From an uncultured Slackia sp. (GTDB lineage: Bacteria; Actinomycetota; Coriobacteriia; Coriobacteriales; Eggerthellaceae): a DNA stretch of 64,000 bases. Shown here piece after piece: positions 41,179-48,832 of the stretch. Both the position numbers and the translations under genes were made by a program. The first letter of the stretch is position 1, and each line of letters begins with the position of its first letter. Under the pieces are notes generated by a model. That model searched no databases and was not told the DNA's origin. It saw only the letters and a program-made list of their open reading frames with translations. The stretch covers positions 186,001 to 250,000 of the forward strand of contig NZ_CAKTVX010000003.1 in assembly GCF_934630525.1 (NCBI RefSeq). The letters run 5' to 3'.

Positions 41179-42921
41179 ATGAGCCAAGAACTTCTCACGG
41201 GAACGGGGTCGTCGACCTCGACAGCGATGCCGGAAGCCGTGGCGGCAACCCCGCCATCGACAACACTTATGTTGGCAGATGCATCAGCGCCTACGCTGGC
41301 GGATTCGGCCGCCATGCCGGCACCAAGCACCCCTTTCTCGCGCGAGCTGCTTTTCACCCCCGCCACACCCGAGCGCAGCGACATTCGCCAAACACCGCAA
41401 AATCTCGCATTCGAGGAAGTGGCGAGCCGCGGCGGACAAGCGACCATTTTCAAAGCGCACACTCCCAGCGGCACGCCCGTCGCAGTAAAGGTGTTCGAGA
41501 ATAGCGAAGAGTGCCTGCTCGAGTGGCGTTCGTTGAAGAAGTTTTCGAACTTCCGCGTGCTTCCCAATGCCCTCGCGCATGGCACCGTGTGCATGCCGCA
41601 CGCAGTCGGCGCCCAAGAAAAAAGCTGTATCGTCGAGGAGTGGCTCGATGGCGACACCCTTGCGAAGCACCTTCGCCGCACGGGAAGAGGCATGACGGTC
41701 GAGGAGATGCTTTCGACCATGTCGCCCGTCATCGCCTTCCTCGCCACGGCGGAAACGGAACTTCGCGTAGGCGTGATCCACCACGACGTGAAGCCCAGCA
41801 ACATCTTGCTCGATTCAACGGGATGCGTGCGCCTCATCGACTTCGGCATCGCGCAAACCTCGCGCGACCAGGCTCGACTCGCCTGGGGGACGCAGGGCTT
41901 CTCGTCTCCAGAAAGCTGCTTTCCTTCAAGTGGCGAAACTGACCTGCGCAAAGGCAGCGACGCGTATTCTCTCGCGGCAACGATGCTCGCGCTGCTCGCA
42001 GGCGAAAACAAGCCGCCCGCGTATGGCGTGGTCGCCCAGAATAGCGACGGCAGCCTTCGATACGACCCTGCTTGGACCGACGAGCGCGAACGCTTCGCGC
42101 ACGAACGCTCGATCACGCCGTTTCCCGCGTTTATCGAATACGCACGAGAAAAAGGCATCTACCTCGAGGAAGCTGCGCTCAACGATTTCACGCACGACGC
42201 CGAGACGCTCGATTTCTTGAAGAAAGACATCGCCGAAACCCTGCGCTCGACATATGGCACCGAAGAATCCGCCGCTGCCGTCGAGAAGGCGGCACGCGCC
42301 GCAGTCGACGCGTTCGATGCGAAGCTTCGCGCGACGCTCGGAGCATGCCTGGCCGTCAACGCCGCCCAGCGTCCGACTACGACGCAGCTGAAGAATGCCC
42401 TACCGCGCGACAAGGCATCGTATCGCCACGAGCTTCACCTGCTTGGCCTGAACGCGGCCCTTGGCGGCGGACGAATTTTGGCGCAAGACGCGCCTTCGTT
42501 CGAGGCGGGCACGCTCGCGCAAGCGCTTGACGAGTTCAACTCGGGACACTATGCGCAGGCAGTAGGCGTGTTCGAGCGGCTCGCACGCCAAGGCTGCGTG
42601 AGCGCCCTGTACTACCTCGCCATTTGCGCCCGCGACAACCTCGGGGGAACTTCGATCAAGTATTCAGAAGCCGACGTCATGCTGTTTATGGGCGAGGCGG
42701 CGGCGAAGGGAGCCGTGGTGGCGCAGTTCTTCCTGGGATGTGCTCTGTATTCAGGATCATACATCGCGCAGGGCGCGGTTCACCACGTCGAGGAGAATCG
42801 CGAGCTCGGGCTTTCCTATATTAGAAAGTCGGCCGCGCATGACGAGGCGCACCAAAAGGAAGGCTTCCCACCCGCGAAAGCGTGGCTTAGGGAAAACGGC
42901 TTCGCGGAACACGCAGAGTAG
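41179..42921 (+). CDS. Ser/Thr protein kinase with C-terminal Sel1-like repeats (kinase operon, gene 5)
   Basis: The 580-residue protein starts with an AAAGGAGG site. Residues 1-75 are a flexible Thr/Ser/Pro-rich tail with several TP motifs. The Hanks-type kinase domain follows: glycine-loop region EEVASRGGQATIF near residue 80, catalytic lysine VAVK104, catalytic loop HHDVKPSN at 201-208, DFG at 221-223, and GTQGFSSPE in the activation segment. All key residues are present, so it should be active. Residues about 440-575 contain Sel1/TPR-like repeats (AVGVFERLARQGCVSALYYLAICA, GEAAAKGAVVAQFFLGCALYSG), which usually mediate protein contacts. There is no membrane span or PASTA domain, so it is cytoplasmic and unlike PknB. 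An FHA protein is encoded 700 bases away. Confidence 0.92.
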   Translation: MSQELLTGTGSSTSTAMPEAVAATPPSTTLMLADASAPTLADSAAMPAPSTPFSRELLFTPATPERSDIRQTPQNLAFEEVASRGGQATIFKAHTPSGTPVAVKVFENSEECLLEWRSLKKFSNFRVLPNALAHGTVCMPHAVGAQEKSCIVEEWLDGDTLAKHLRRTGRGMTVEEMLSTMSPVIAFLATAETELRVGVIHHDVKPSNILLDSTGCVRLIDFGIAQTSRDQARLAWGTQGFSSPESCFPSSGETDLRKGSDAYSLAATMLALLAGENKPPAYGVVAQNSDGSLRYDPAWTDERERFAHERSITPFPAFIEYAREKGIYLEEAALNDFTHDAETLDFLKKDIAETLRSTYGTEESAAAVEKAARAAVDAFDAKLRATLGACLAVNAAQRPTTTQLKNALPRDKASYRHELHLLGLNAALGGGRILAQDAPSFEAGTLAQALDEFNSGHYAQAVGVFERLARQGCVSALYYLAICARDNLGGTSIKYSEADVMLFMGEAAAKGAVVAQFFLGCALYSGSYIAQGAVHHVEENRELGLSYIRKSAAHDEAHQKEGFPPAKAWLRENGFAEHAE

Positions 42922-43041
42922 GGCCGCACATGGGCTAAGGCAGAATCACGCACAACGAGCGGGGATTGGAGAACACGCTGCGCGTTGAAGTCGCCCGAAG
43001 CGATCGGGAGAATTGGCGCGCACGGCGCCAACGCGGGCTGA

Positions 43042-43074
43042 AACCTGTTAAATGCTCGTAGCGTTTAACAGGTT
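43042..43074. repeat. Dispersed intergenic palindrome, copy 5
   Basis: AACCTGTTAAATGCT...AGCGTTTAACAGGTT around a CGT centre, 120 bases after the kinase stop codon. The rest of the 369-base gap (42922-43290) shows nothing else. Confidence 0.75.
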
Positions 43075-43290
43075 GCCGCAAGGTCGAAGGGCGAAACTGC
43101 GCGGCGAGTCGCCCGGAAATGGCCGACGAGCACGACCGACGCCAACGCAGCGCCGCCCAACCGCGATGCAGGCATTGCCCAACTACAAGCGGGCACAGCT
43201 CTGCCGCGATGCAAACACGGCCCGGCCGCTACGACCGCGCACATAATCGCAGGTCAAACAACTTCAGCAACGAAAGCACAGGAAGCAACT

Positions 43291-43626
43291 ATGGAATACG
43301 CCACCAATACGCCTTATGAAGGCAATGCCACCGCATGCTCCCGCTGCATCATTTTCTACACCTGCTCCGTCGCGACGCGCATCGATGCCGACCAGGTGTG
43401 CAAGTGCCCACGCACGATTGGCGGGCTTGCCGTGCATCCCGACGAAAGCAACCACGGCCGCTGGATCGCGACCAACACAAGCGAGCGCCCGCTTTATGTG
43501 CAGCAACCGAGCTTCTCAACCACGAACGTGCTCGAACTGCGCCCCGGTTTAAGCTGCGCTCTTGTCGAGGGAAGCCGCATCACATCTTCGCAGCATTCGG
43601 GCTGGGTGAACGTTTCAGTTCGCTAG
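43291..43626 (+). CDS. Cysteine-containing hypothetical protein (111 residues)
   Basis: The start has an AGGAAG site eight bases upstream. The N-terminal third holds five cysteines (ACSRC, YTC, VCKC) suggestive of metal binding. The rest is probably beta-rich (RWIATNTSERPLYVQQPS, LELRPGLSCALVEGSRI) and resembles a small FHA-like or OB-like sandwich without diagnostic motifs. It lies between the kinase operon and the convergent FHA-sigma gene and may belong to the same system. The family is not recognised. Confidence 0.65.
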   Translation: MEYATNTPYEGNATACSRCIIFYTCSVATRIDADQVCKCPRTIGGLAVHPDESNHGRWIATNTSERPLYVQQPSFSTTNVLELRPGLSCALVEGSRITSSQHSGWVNVSVR

Positions 43627-43665
43627 ACTGAATGCCCCATGCACGCGCACGGCCAAACGCGCCCG

Positions 43666-46467
43666 CTAAGCCTCGCGCACGCGCAGGCACAACGCACCGT
43701 TTCGCGCACCGAACGAAACCACGCCGTTGGCATCTTCCATCACGGCAAAGCCGAATACCAGCGTGTCACCAGGCATAATGCACGATCCGCACATCTGGAC
43801 CACCGCACCCGCACGCCTGGCCACCTCGCGCAGAAGCAGCTCATCGCCCGCGCACGCAGGCCCAAACGACAGCGCCCTCGCATCGGCGTAGTTGTTCGCA
43901 CCAAAGCCGGCAATCACATTCGACATGCTTCCATCGGCATTCGAACGCACGATGAGCGTGCCGTTCGTGGACGCCAAATCGAAGACAAGCCACCCCTTTT
44001 CCTTGCCCTGCGGTTCGCTTCCCGCATACAGCAGCAAGGCATGCTCTCTGGAAACCGGGTCTTGCGCACGACCATTTGCACCAAGGGCCAAGCATTCCTG
44101 CTGCCCCGGAAGATTCATGGCACCCCATGACTTTTCGCCTGAGAATTCCGCGCGGCGGCACCCAAGCTGGCGGCATTCGTCTTTCTCGAACGCATGCCCA
44201 ATGCCCACACGCGGGCGAAGCCACGGGTGAACGCGCAGCTCACGACCCTCTTCGAGGTCGATGCGCGCAGGGCCGTCAACGATATACGCGTCAAACGAAA
44301 GCACGCGGCCCGCCTTCGGCTTCTTGCGAGAAGGCGCCACGCCGCCGCCCGTAAGCAGGCCGTCGTTCGCAAGCGCCACCGATTCGTCGTCGGCGCGTTC
44401 AACGTCGAACATCCAGCACAACATAAGACCAAGCGCATGCTCAAGCGCGCGATCCCAGTCGTCGCCGCGCGCCGCTGCCGACGCGAGCAGCCTTTTCACC
44501 ACATAGGCGCGCGCCGTCGATGCGACGTACTCGCTCGACCCTGTAACCGCCGCATCGTGGATGAGCGCACCTTTCAGCGCCGCGACGAATTCCTCGATTT
44601 CGGTGTCGGTCGCTTCATCGAAAAAGAAATGCCACAAAAGCACGCGCCACGGGTCTTCTTCAGAGAAAGCCTCGCCCGGCACCCTCGCGAGCATCTTGCC
44701 CCGCACAACGGCGAGCGGATTTTCGAGATATTCCTCATACTCCTGAAGACGGCCTTCCTTTTCGGCCGCATCCTCGGACAGCTTCTTGTTTTCCCACAGC
44801 GCCTTCGCGTATCCGTTTCCGTTCTTCCCCGATAAATCGTCCGTTTTGACAGCCATCGGAAGCAGCATGCTGTAACAATCGTCGCGCGTAACGCCCACGG
44901 TTTGCGGGCGAACCGCCGACGCATCGTTGGCTTTTGCTTCGACCGTAGATTTGGTCTTGGTCCTCGAAAGCGCCGATTGCTTCGGAAGCATCTCGGCCAG
45001 GCGCAGCGCCAACAGGTCCAAGAGCCAGTAATCGCTGTGGAGGCGCGAGCGCTCCTGACGCAACCAGGTCGAAGTTTCGGCGCCCGAATACACGCCGAGC
45101 TCGCCGCCAAGCACGAAGCGCTCTCGCAGGCGCAGCTCAATGCGGCGCACGCGGTCGGCCTGCATCATCGGCAGCCCGCACGAAACACGAATTCCCTCGG
45201 CCGTCTTCGCGAGCGTTTGCAGGCGCGCGTCGGCGTCGATAACGGGGGCGATACGAGCCTTGTACACTGCGCGTTCGAGCGGAGTCATATCTTGTTCGAT
45301 GCCGTTTCGGAAGATGAGCGCATCGGAATCATGAACGACCGGCTCGCCGCCCATCGATGCGGAGCCCGCGGCACTTTCGGAATCCGCAACACATCCCTCC
45401 ACGGCGGCGGTTTCGGCACCCGAGGCCCGCCGCGCACGCTCGGCGCCCGCAAAGCCCGCAGCGTCCGCATCTTCCGCACCATTGATGGTGTCCACAACGC
45501 TCACAATATCCATTGCGCCAGCCGCAAGCTTCGCAGCAGGAACCACGCTCGCGCGTGCGACAGCAGGCGCAGCTCCTCGACCGCACGGCGGTGCGGCGGA
45601 GAATGTCACCCTGTGCACGCCATCGGACCCACGATCAAGAATGTCGAGCATGGCTTTCCGGCTCAGCCCACGCGTTGCCGTGTGCTCCGCGAGGGCTTCA
45701 AGCAACTCGTCCTCGGTCGGCCTGCGTGCGCCTTGCAATGAATCTTCAAGCTTTCGATACGCCTTGATAATCGCGAAATACTTCCGCGCCTCATGCTCGC
45801 TTCGAAGCGCGGTTTTCTGCGCATAGCACTCGCACAGGCGGCGCTCCACGGGTTTCTTGTTCGTCGAAACCCAGCTGTTCAGCACGTGGCCTTCCGACAA
45901 ATTGAACTTGTCAATCGAATCTTCTACAGCAAGACGCACAGCGTGGTGATACTCGGCGCCCAGGTCGTGCGCTTCGAAAAGCCGCTTGTACCCCTTCGTG
46001 GCCGCGTAAACGGCATCGAGGTGCGCCTCAATGAGGCACTCCCGCGCGAGGCGGCCCGCCTTCGCAAGCAGCGCGAGGTTCACTTCCGCATTGTTGTCGA
46101 GCCAATCTTCCGCAGTGCGCGGCGCGCCGTTGATTCGCTTCTCGGCGATAACGCGCGCATGTTCGAGGCCCTCCTGCAACAGAGCGTCCGAATACGGCAG
46201 GCCACCCCAATCGGAACCCTGTTGCCCAAAAGCGCCCCGCTGCCTGCGCTGGGCGCGAATCGCCGCCCGATGAGCGCGGCGGCGAGCCTTGGCATCATCG
46301 GCAGCGGCCGCGTCGACCGTAGCCTCCTCAGCAGCAGCTCCATCCTCGTTGGCATCGCGGCATTCGTCGTCGCCATGGCGCTCATTGGCCTCATGCCCAT
46401 ATTCGGCAAACTCGTCCTTTGACACGACAGCACCTTCCCACGAAGCCTTTTTATCCTTGTTATCCAT
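43666..46467 (-). CDS. Sigma-70-like factor fused to a C-terminal FHA domain
   Basis: The 933-residue protein is read from ATG 46467 (MDNKDKKASWEG); an in-frame extension upstream would run through the promoter-like element. Residues about 138-215 resemble sigma region 2 (LARECLIEAHLDAVYAATKGY...DSIDKFNLSEGHVLNSWVSTNKKPVERRL), about 227-280 region 3 (KAYRKLEDSLQGARRPTEDELLEAL), and about 394-452 region 4 (MTPLERAVYKARIA...then ADRVRRIELRLRERF, compare RERVRQIE). A long helical part follows. Residues about 786-908 are an FHA phosphothreonine-binding domain with VSREHA (806-809), LASTNGT (831-837) and GDTLVFG. The Hanks kinase encoded nearby could create its ligand. The FHA call is firm; the sigma call is pattern-based and needs a profile search. 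Confidence 0.78.
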   Translation of the reverse strand: MDNKDKKASWEGAVVSKDEFAEYGHEANERHGDDECRDANEDGAAAEEATVDAAAADDAKARRRAHRAAIRAQRRQRGAFGQQGSDWGGLPYSDALLQEGLEHARVIAEKRINGAPRTAEDWLDNNAEVNLALLAKAGRLARECLIEAHLDAVYAATKGYKRLFEAHDLGAEYHHAVRLAVEDSIDKFNLSEGHVLNSWVSTNKKPVERRLCECYAQKTALRSEHEARKYFAIIKAYRKLEDSLQGARRPTEDELLEALAEHTATRGLSRKAMLDILDRGSDGVHRVTFSAAPPCGRGAAPAVARASVVPAAKLAAGAMDIVSVVDTINGAEDADAAGFAGAERARRASGAETAAVEGCVADSESAAGSASMGGEPVVHDSDALIFRNGIEQDMTPLERAVYKARIAPVIDADARLQTLAKTAEGIRVSCGLPMMQADRVRRIELRLRERFVLGGELGVYSGAETSTWLRQERSRLHSDYWLLDLLALRLAEMLPKQSALSRTKTKSTVEAKANDASAVRPQTVGVTRDDCYSMLLPMAVKTDDLSGKNGNGYAKALWENKKLSEDAAEKEGRLQEYEEYLENPLAVVRGKMLARVPGEAFSEEDPWRVLLWHFFFDEATDTEIEEFVAALKGALIHDAAVTGSSEYVASTARAYVVKRLLASAAARGDDWDRALEHALGLMLCWMFDVERADDESVALANDGLLTGGGVAPSRKKPKAGRVLSFDAYIVDGPARIDLEEGRELRVHPWLRPRVGIGHAFEKDECRQLGCRRAEFSGEKSWGAMNLPGQQECLALGANGRAQDPVSREHALLLYAGSEPQGKEKGWLVFDLASTNGTLIVRSNADGSMSNVIAGFGANNYADARALSFGPACAGDELLLREVARRAGAVVQMCGSCIMPGDTLVFGFAVMEDANGVVSFGARNGALCLRVREA

Positions 46468-46509
46468 TGTAATTTGCGCCGCAAGTCGCACGCCGACAAC
46501 CCTTTCCCA

Positions 46510-46538
46510 TTTTCCAGAAAACTTCGCGCCCGTTTTCC
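46510..46538 (+). promoter_or_regulatory. Promoter-like element 3 (TTTTCC-N17-TTTTCC)
   Basis: TTTTCCAGAAAA then TTTTCCATGT with the same 23-base period as elements 1 and 2, while the spacer bases differ. It lies 38 bases before the start at 46577 and about 40 bases from the divergent FHA-sigma start, so it could also mediate feedback on that gene. Confidence 0.7.
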
Positions 46539-46576
46539 ATGTGCTTGTCAAAAACCAGCGCACGAAAGGAACAGCC

Positions 46577-46648
46577 ATGAACGATTTCGCGAACAAACTC
46601 GGCGGAAAACAAGGAAGCGGCCCCCTTAGCCCCTTTCCACTTCAATAG
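46577..46648 (+). CDS. 23-residue leader-like peptide
   Basis: ATG 46577 has a GAAAGGAA site and encodes a 23-residue peptide with a Gly-rich middle and a Pro-rich end (PLSPFPLQ). It is the first frame after promoter-like element 3 and ends 19 bases before the first membrane-protein gene. It may be a leader or small regulatory peptide, or only an untranslated leader with a fortuitous frame. Confidence 0.45.
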   Translation: MNDFANKLGGKQGSGPLSPFPLQ

Positions 46649-46667
46649 CCGCGCGCAAGGAGTAACC

Positions 46668-47495
46668 ATGAGCAAGAAATACTACGGCGGAACCGGAACC
46701 AACAAGGAGTTCGCGATGCACTCCCCTGGAAGCAAGTACCGCGACAACGGTGACGACGAGCTAGACGACTTCTTCGATGGCCTCCTCTTCGTTAAAACCC
46801 GCATCGCGCTCGCGATTGAAAGCCTGTTCAAAGCGCTTATGTCACGCTCGATGAGACGCGCCGATTTCGTAGCAATCACGCTCATGCTGCTCATCTGCAT
46901 GCGCGTAATTGGCGCGGCATTCATCGACTCGAGCTCTTTGAGCGAGTTGAACGCCTTCGCCTTCGTGGTGGCGCTGGGCGCACTCGGCATATGCACGATT
47001 TCCGAAAAATGCCCGGCCAATGCACTTACGACGCTCGTGATCGCATGCTTTCCGGCCCTCATTGAAATCGTCACCGCATGTGCAGTGAATGGCTCAGATG
47101 CCGACGCGTTCAACCGCATCACGAGCTGGGCGCTGATCGGGTGTCTGAGCAGCGCGACCCTCCTGGTTGTGGACACCCTGATTGACCCGCTTGGTGACGA
47201 GGACGAAGGCGCGGGCACGAGCGAAAGCACGGGCGCAAACGAGGGCGAGAGCATGAATGAAAAAGCAAGCCGAGGGGATGCCGAAAACGGGGGCGGAAGC
47301 ACCGGCGCATGCAAAAGCGAAAGCACAACCATCCACGAAGATGCAGCGTGCGAGCGTGTTTTCCTCATTCCCTTCTGGAGCGCCGCCATTGGTGCTACCG
47401 CCGCCCTTATTTGGGAACTGGCGCCCTACATCGCGCGCGAAATCGCCTACGGCGCAGCGCCGCTCTACCTGGGCTACATGAGCTGGATTGTTTAA
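46668..47495 (+). CDS. Multi-span membrane protein, paralogue A
   Basis: The 275-residue protein has an AAGGAG site. A hydrophilic N-terminus of about 65 residues is followed by spans at about residues 67-86, 92-112, 120-140 and 150-168, a long Glu/Gly/Ser-rich acidic loop (about 172-230), and two more spans near the C-terminus. It is clearly related to the next gene; both share a stretch of the form LF..LM.RSM...F..VT.M.L......A.F and a later CPAN/LPAN..L..L.I...PA.IE...CAV.G block. The family is unknown. Its position behind promoter-like element 3 ties it to the kinase/FHA-sigma system. Confidence 0.8.
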   Translation: MSKKYYGGTGTNKEFAMHSPGSKYRDNGDDELDDFFDGLLFVKTRIALAIESLFKALMSRSMRRADFVAITLMLLICMRVIGAAFIDSSSLSELNAFAFVVALGALGICTISEKCPANALTTLVIACFPALIEIVTACAVNGSDADAFNRITSWALIGCLSSATLLVVDTLIDPLGDEDEGAGTSESTGANEGESMNEKASRGDAENGGGSTGACKSESTTIHEDAACERVFLIPFWSAAIGATAALIWELAPYIAREIAYGAAPLYLGYMSWIV

Positions 47496-47544
47496 CCCCT
47501 GGCGCACAACGAACTCGCAACCCCAACACACGAAAGGAAGAACT

Positions 47545-48309
47545 GTGAGAATCGATAAAACCGCACGACAAAAAGGCACTTCGAGCTGGCTCAAGGAGCT
47601 GATCTTCGTGGACGACGTCGAAGGCAACGCAAGGCCAACTGATGAGGGCGCCACGAGCGGCGCTCGCGGCAGCAAGCGCGAAACTGCAGATGAAAACGAA
47701 GGCGACCTCGTCCTCTTCTCGCTTCGCAAAATCACTGGGAAAGCCCGATCGGCCGTTGCCAAAACGCTCGACCGGCTTTTCTTGGGCCTTATGGACCGCT
47801 CGATGGGCGAAACGAATTTCTTCGTCGTAACCATGATGGGGCTTGCCTGCGCAAAAGTGCTTTCGGCGCAATTCTTCGAAGCGGCGGCGTTCGGCGAACT
47901 CAACCTGCTCGCGTTTCTTATAGCGATTTGCGCGACCGCAGCTTGCGCTGCTTCGAAGAAGTTGCCCGCAAACCCGCTTGCCGCCTTGTGCATTTCCGTG
48001 CTCCCGGCATTTATCGAAACGGCAGCTATATGCGCAGTTCGCGGGCTCAATTATTCGGAAGAGTACGCGTTCATTACGGCAGTCGCGCTCGCCTGCGCGG
48101 TCGGAGGTTTCTTTTTGGGCATAGCGTGGCATTTGGCCGATGAAACCGACCCCAATGAAGCGCTCAAACGCGTCATTATTGGCGCGATCTGGGGCTTCGC
48201 AATTGGAGCAACCGCCTCGATCATCGCCGAGACGATGCCCGTCATAACCAACGCACTCGCCAACCGCGAAATTCCGACGTTCCTCGAACAGCTCCTTGCC
48301 ACCCGTTAG
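47545..48309 (+). CDS. Multi-span membrane protein, paralogue B
   Basis: The 254-residue protein is read from GTG 47545, with an AAAGGAAG site; an upstream in-frame ATG has none. The layout matches paralogue A: a charged N-terminus with acidic segment, then about five or six spans (FFVVTMMGLACAKVL, NLLAFLIAICATAACA, LAALCISVLPAFIETAAICAV, AFITAVALACAVGGFFLGIAW, VIIGAIWGFAIGATASIIAE). The shared blocks show a tandem duplication followed by divergence. A pair of related membrane proteins often forms a heteromeric complex. The function is unknown. Confidence 0.8.
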   Translation: MRIDKTARQKGTSSWLKELIFVDDVEGNARPTDEGATSGARGSKRETADENEGDLVLFSLRKITGKARSAVAKTLDRLFLGLMDRSMGETNFFVVTMMGLACAKVLSAQFFEAAAFGELNLLAFLIAICATAACAASKKLPANPLAALCISVLPAFIETAAICAVRGLNYSEEYAFITAVALACAVGGFFLGIAWHLADETDPNEALKRVIIGAIWGFAIGATASIIAETMPVITNALANREIPTFLEQLLATR

Positions 48310-48725
48310 CGCCGGGATGCATATGGACGCGTTCGCGAGCGAGAGCCAGCGCCCTTCGCCTTTGAAGCACCCGACGAGAATTCGGTCACACGCGCTGCCA
48401 ACTCGATTGACCCGCACGAGCGCGAGAAAACGACCATCAGCCGCATCTTGTCGAGAGCCAGCAAAGCGATACGTGATGAGCGACAAAGGGGGTGCGTGCT
48501 GGCGCGTCCGTGTCTGTAAGAAGGATTTCGAGCACAGCATCGTCGATGCCGATGACAATTTGACGATGCTCACCGTGGCCGCCGAAAGGCAGCAGAACAG
48601 GATGAAGTGGAGGGCTATACGCCTTCGACACCATTCCTTTATTGTTCCAGCCTAAAACCCACGAGGCAGATACGACATTCATCCTATGTGCAAATAATCC
48701 CGCACGGATTGTTTCCAACCGTAGG
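48310..48725. other. Gene-free stretch between the FHA-sigma region and the flavin reductase
   Basis: Frames exist on both strands, but none has a ribosome site or recognisable motif. I see no RNA gene here. It marks the end of the system described at 37303-48309. Confidence 0.5.
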
Positions 48726-48760
48726 AAAGGGTGTTATTGGAAACCCAATAACACCCTTTT
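48726..48760. terminator. Strong terminator-like hairpin
   Basis: AAAGGGTGTTATTGG pairs with CCAATAACACCCTTT around a short loop and is followed by T on the plus strand. It lies about 70 bases after the end of the minus-strand flavoprotein gene and could stop transcription from both sides. Confidence 0.8.
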
Positions 48761-48832
48761 GACCTGCTACTTTATTAGTTTTAGCTAATGGAACATGCTT
48801 ATGGATTCATGCCCTCGTCTCCGAGCGCCGGC

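Noticed and set aside
48437..48718. Minus-strand frame in the gap after the membrane paralogues
   Set aside because: No motif, no ribosome site, and overlapping frames on both strands of similar quality.
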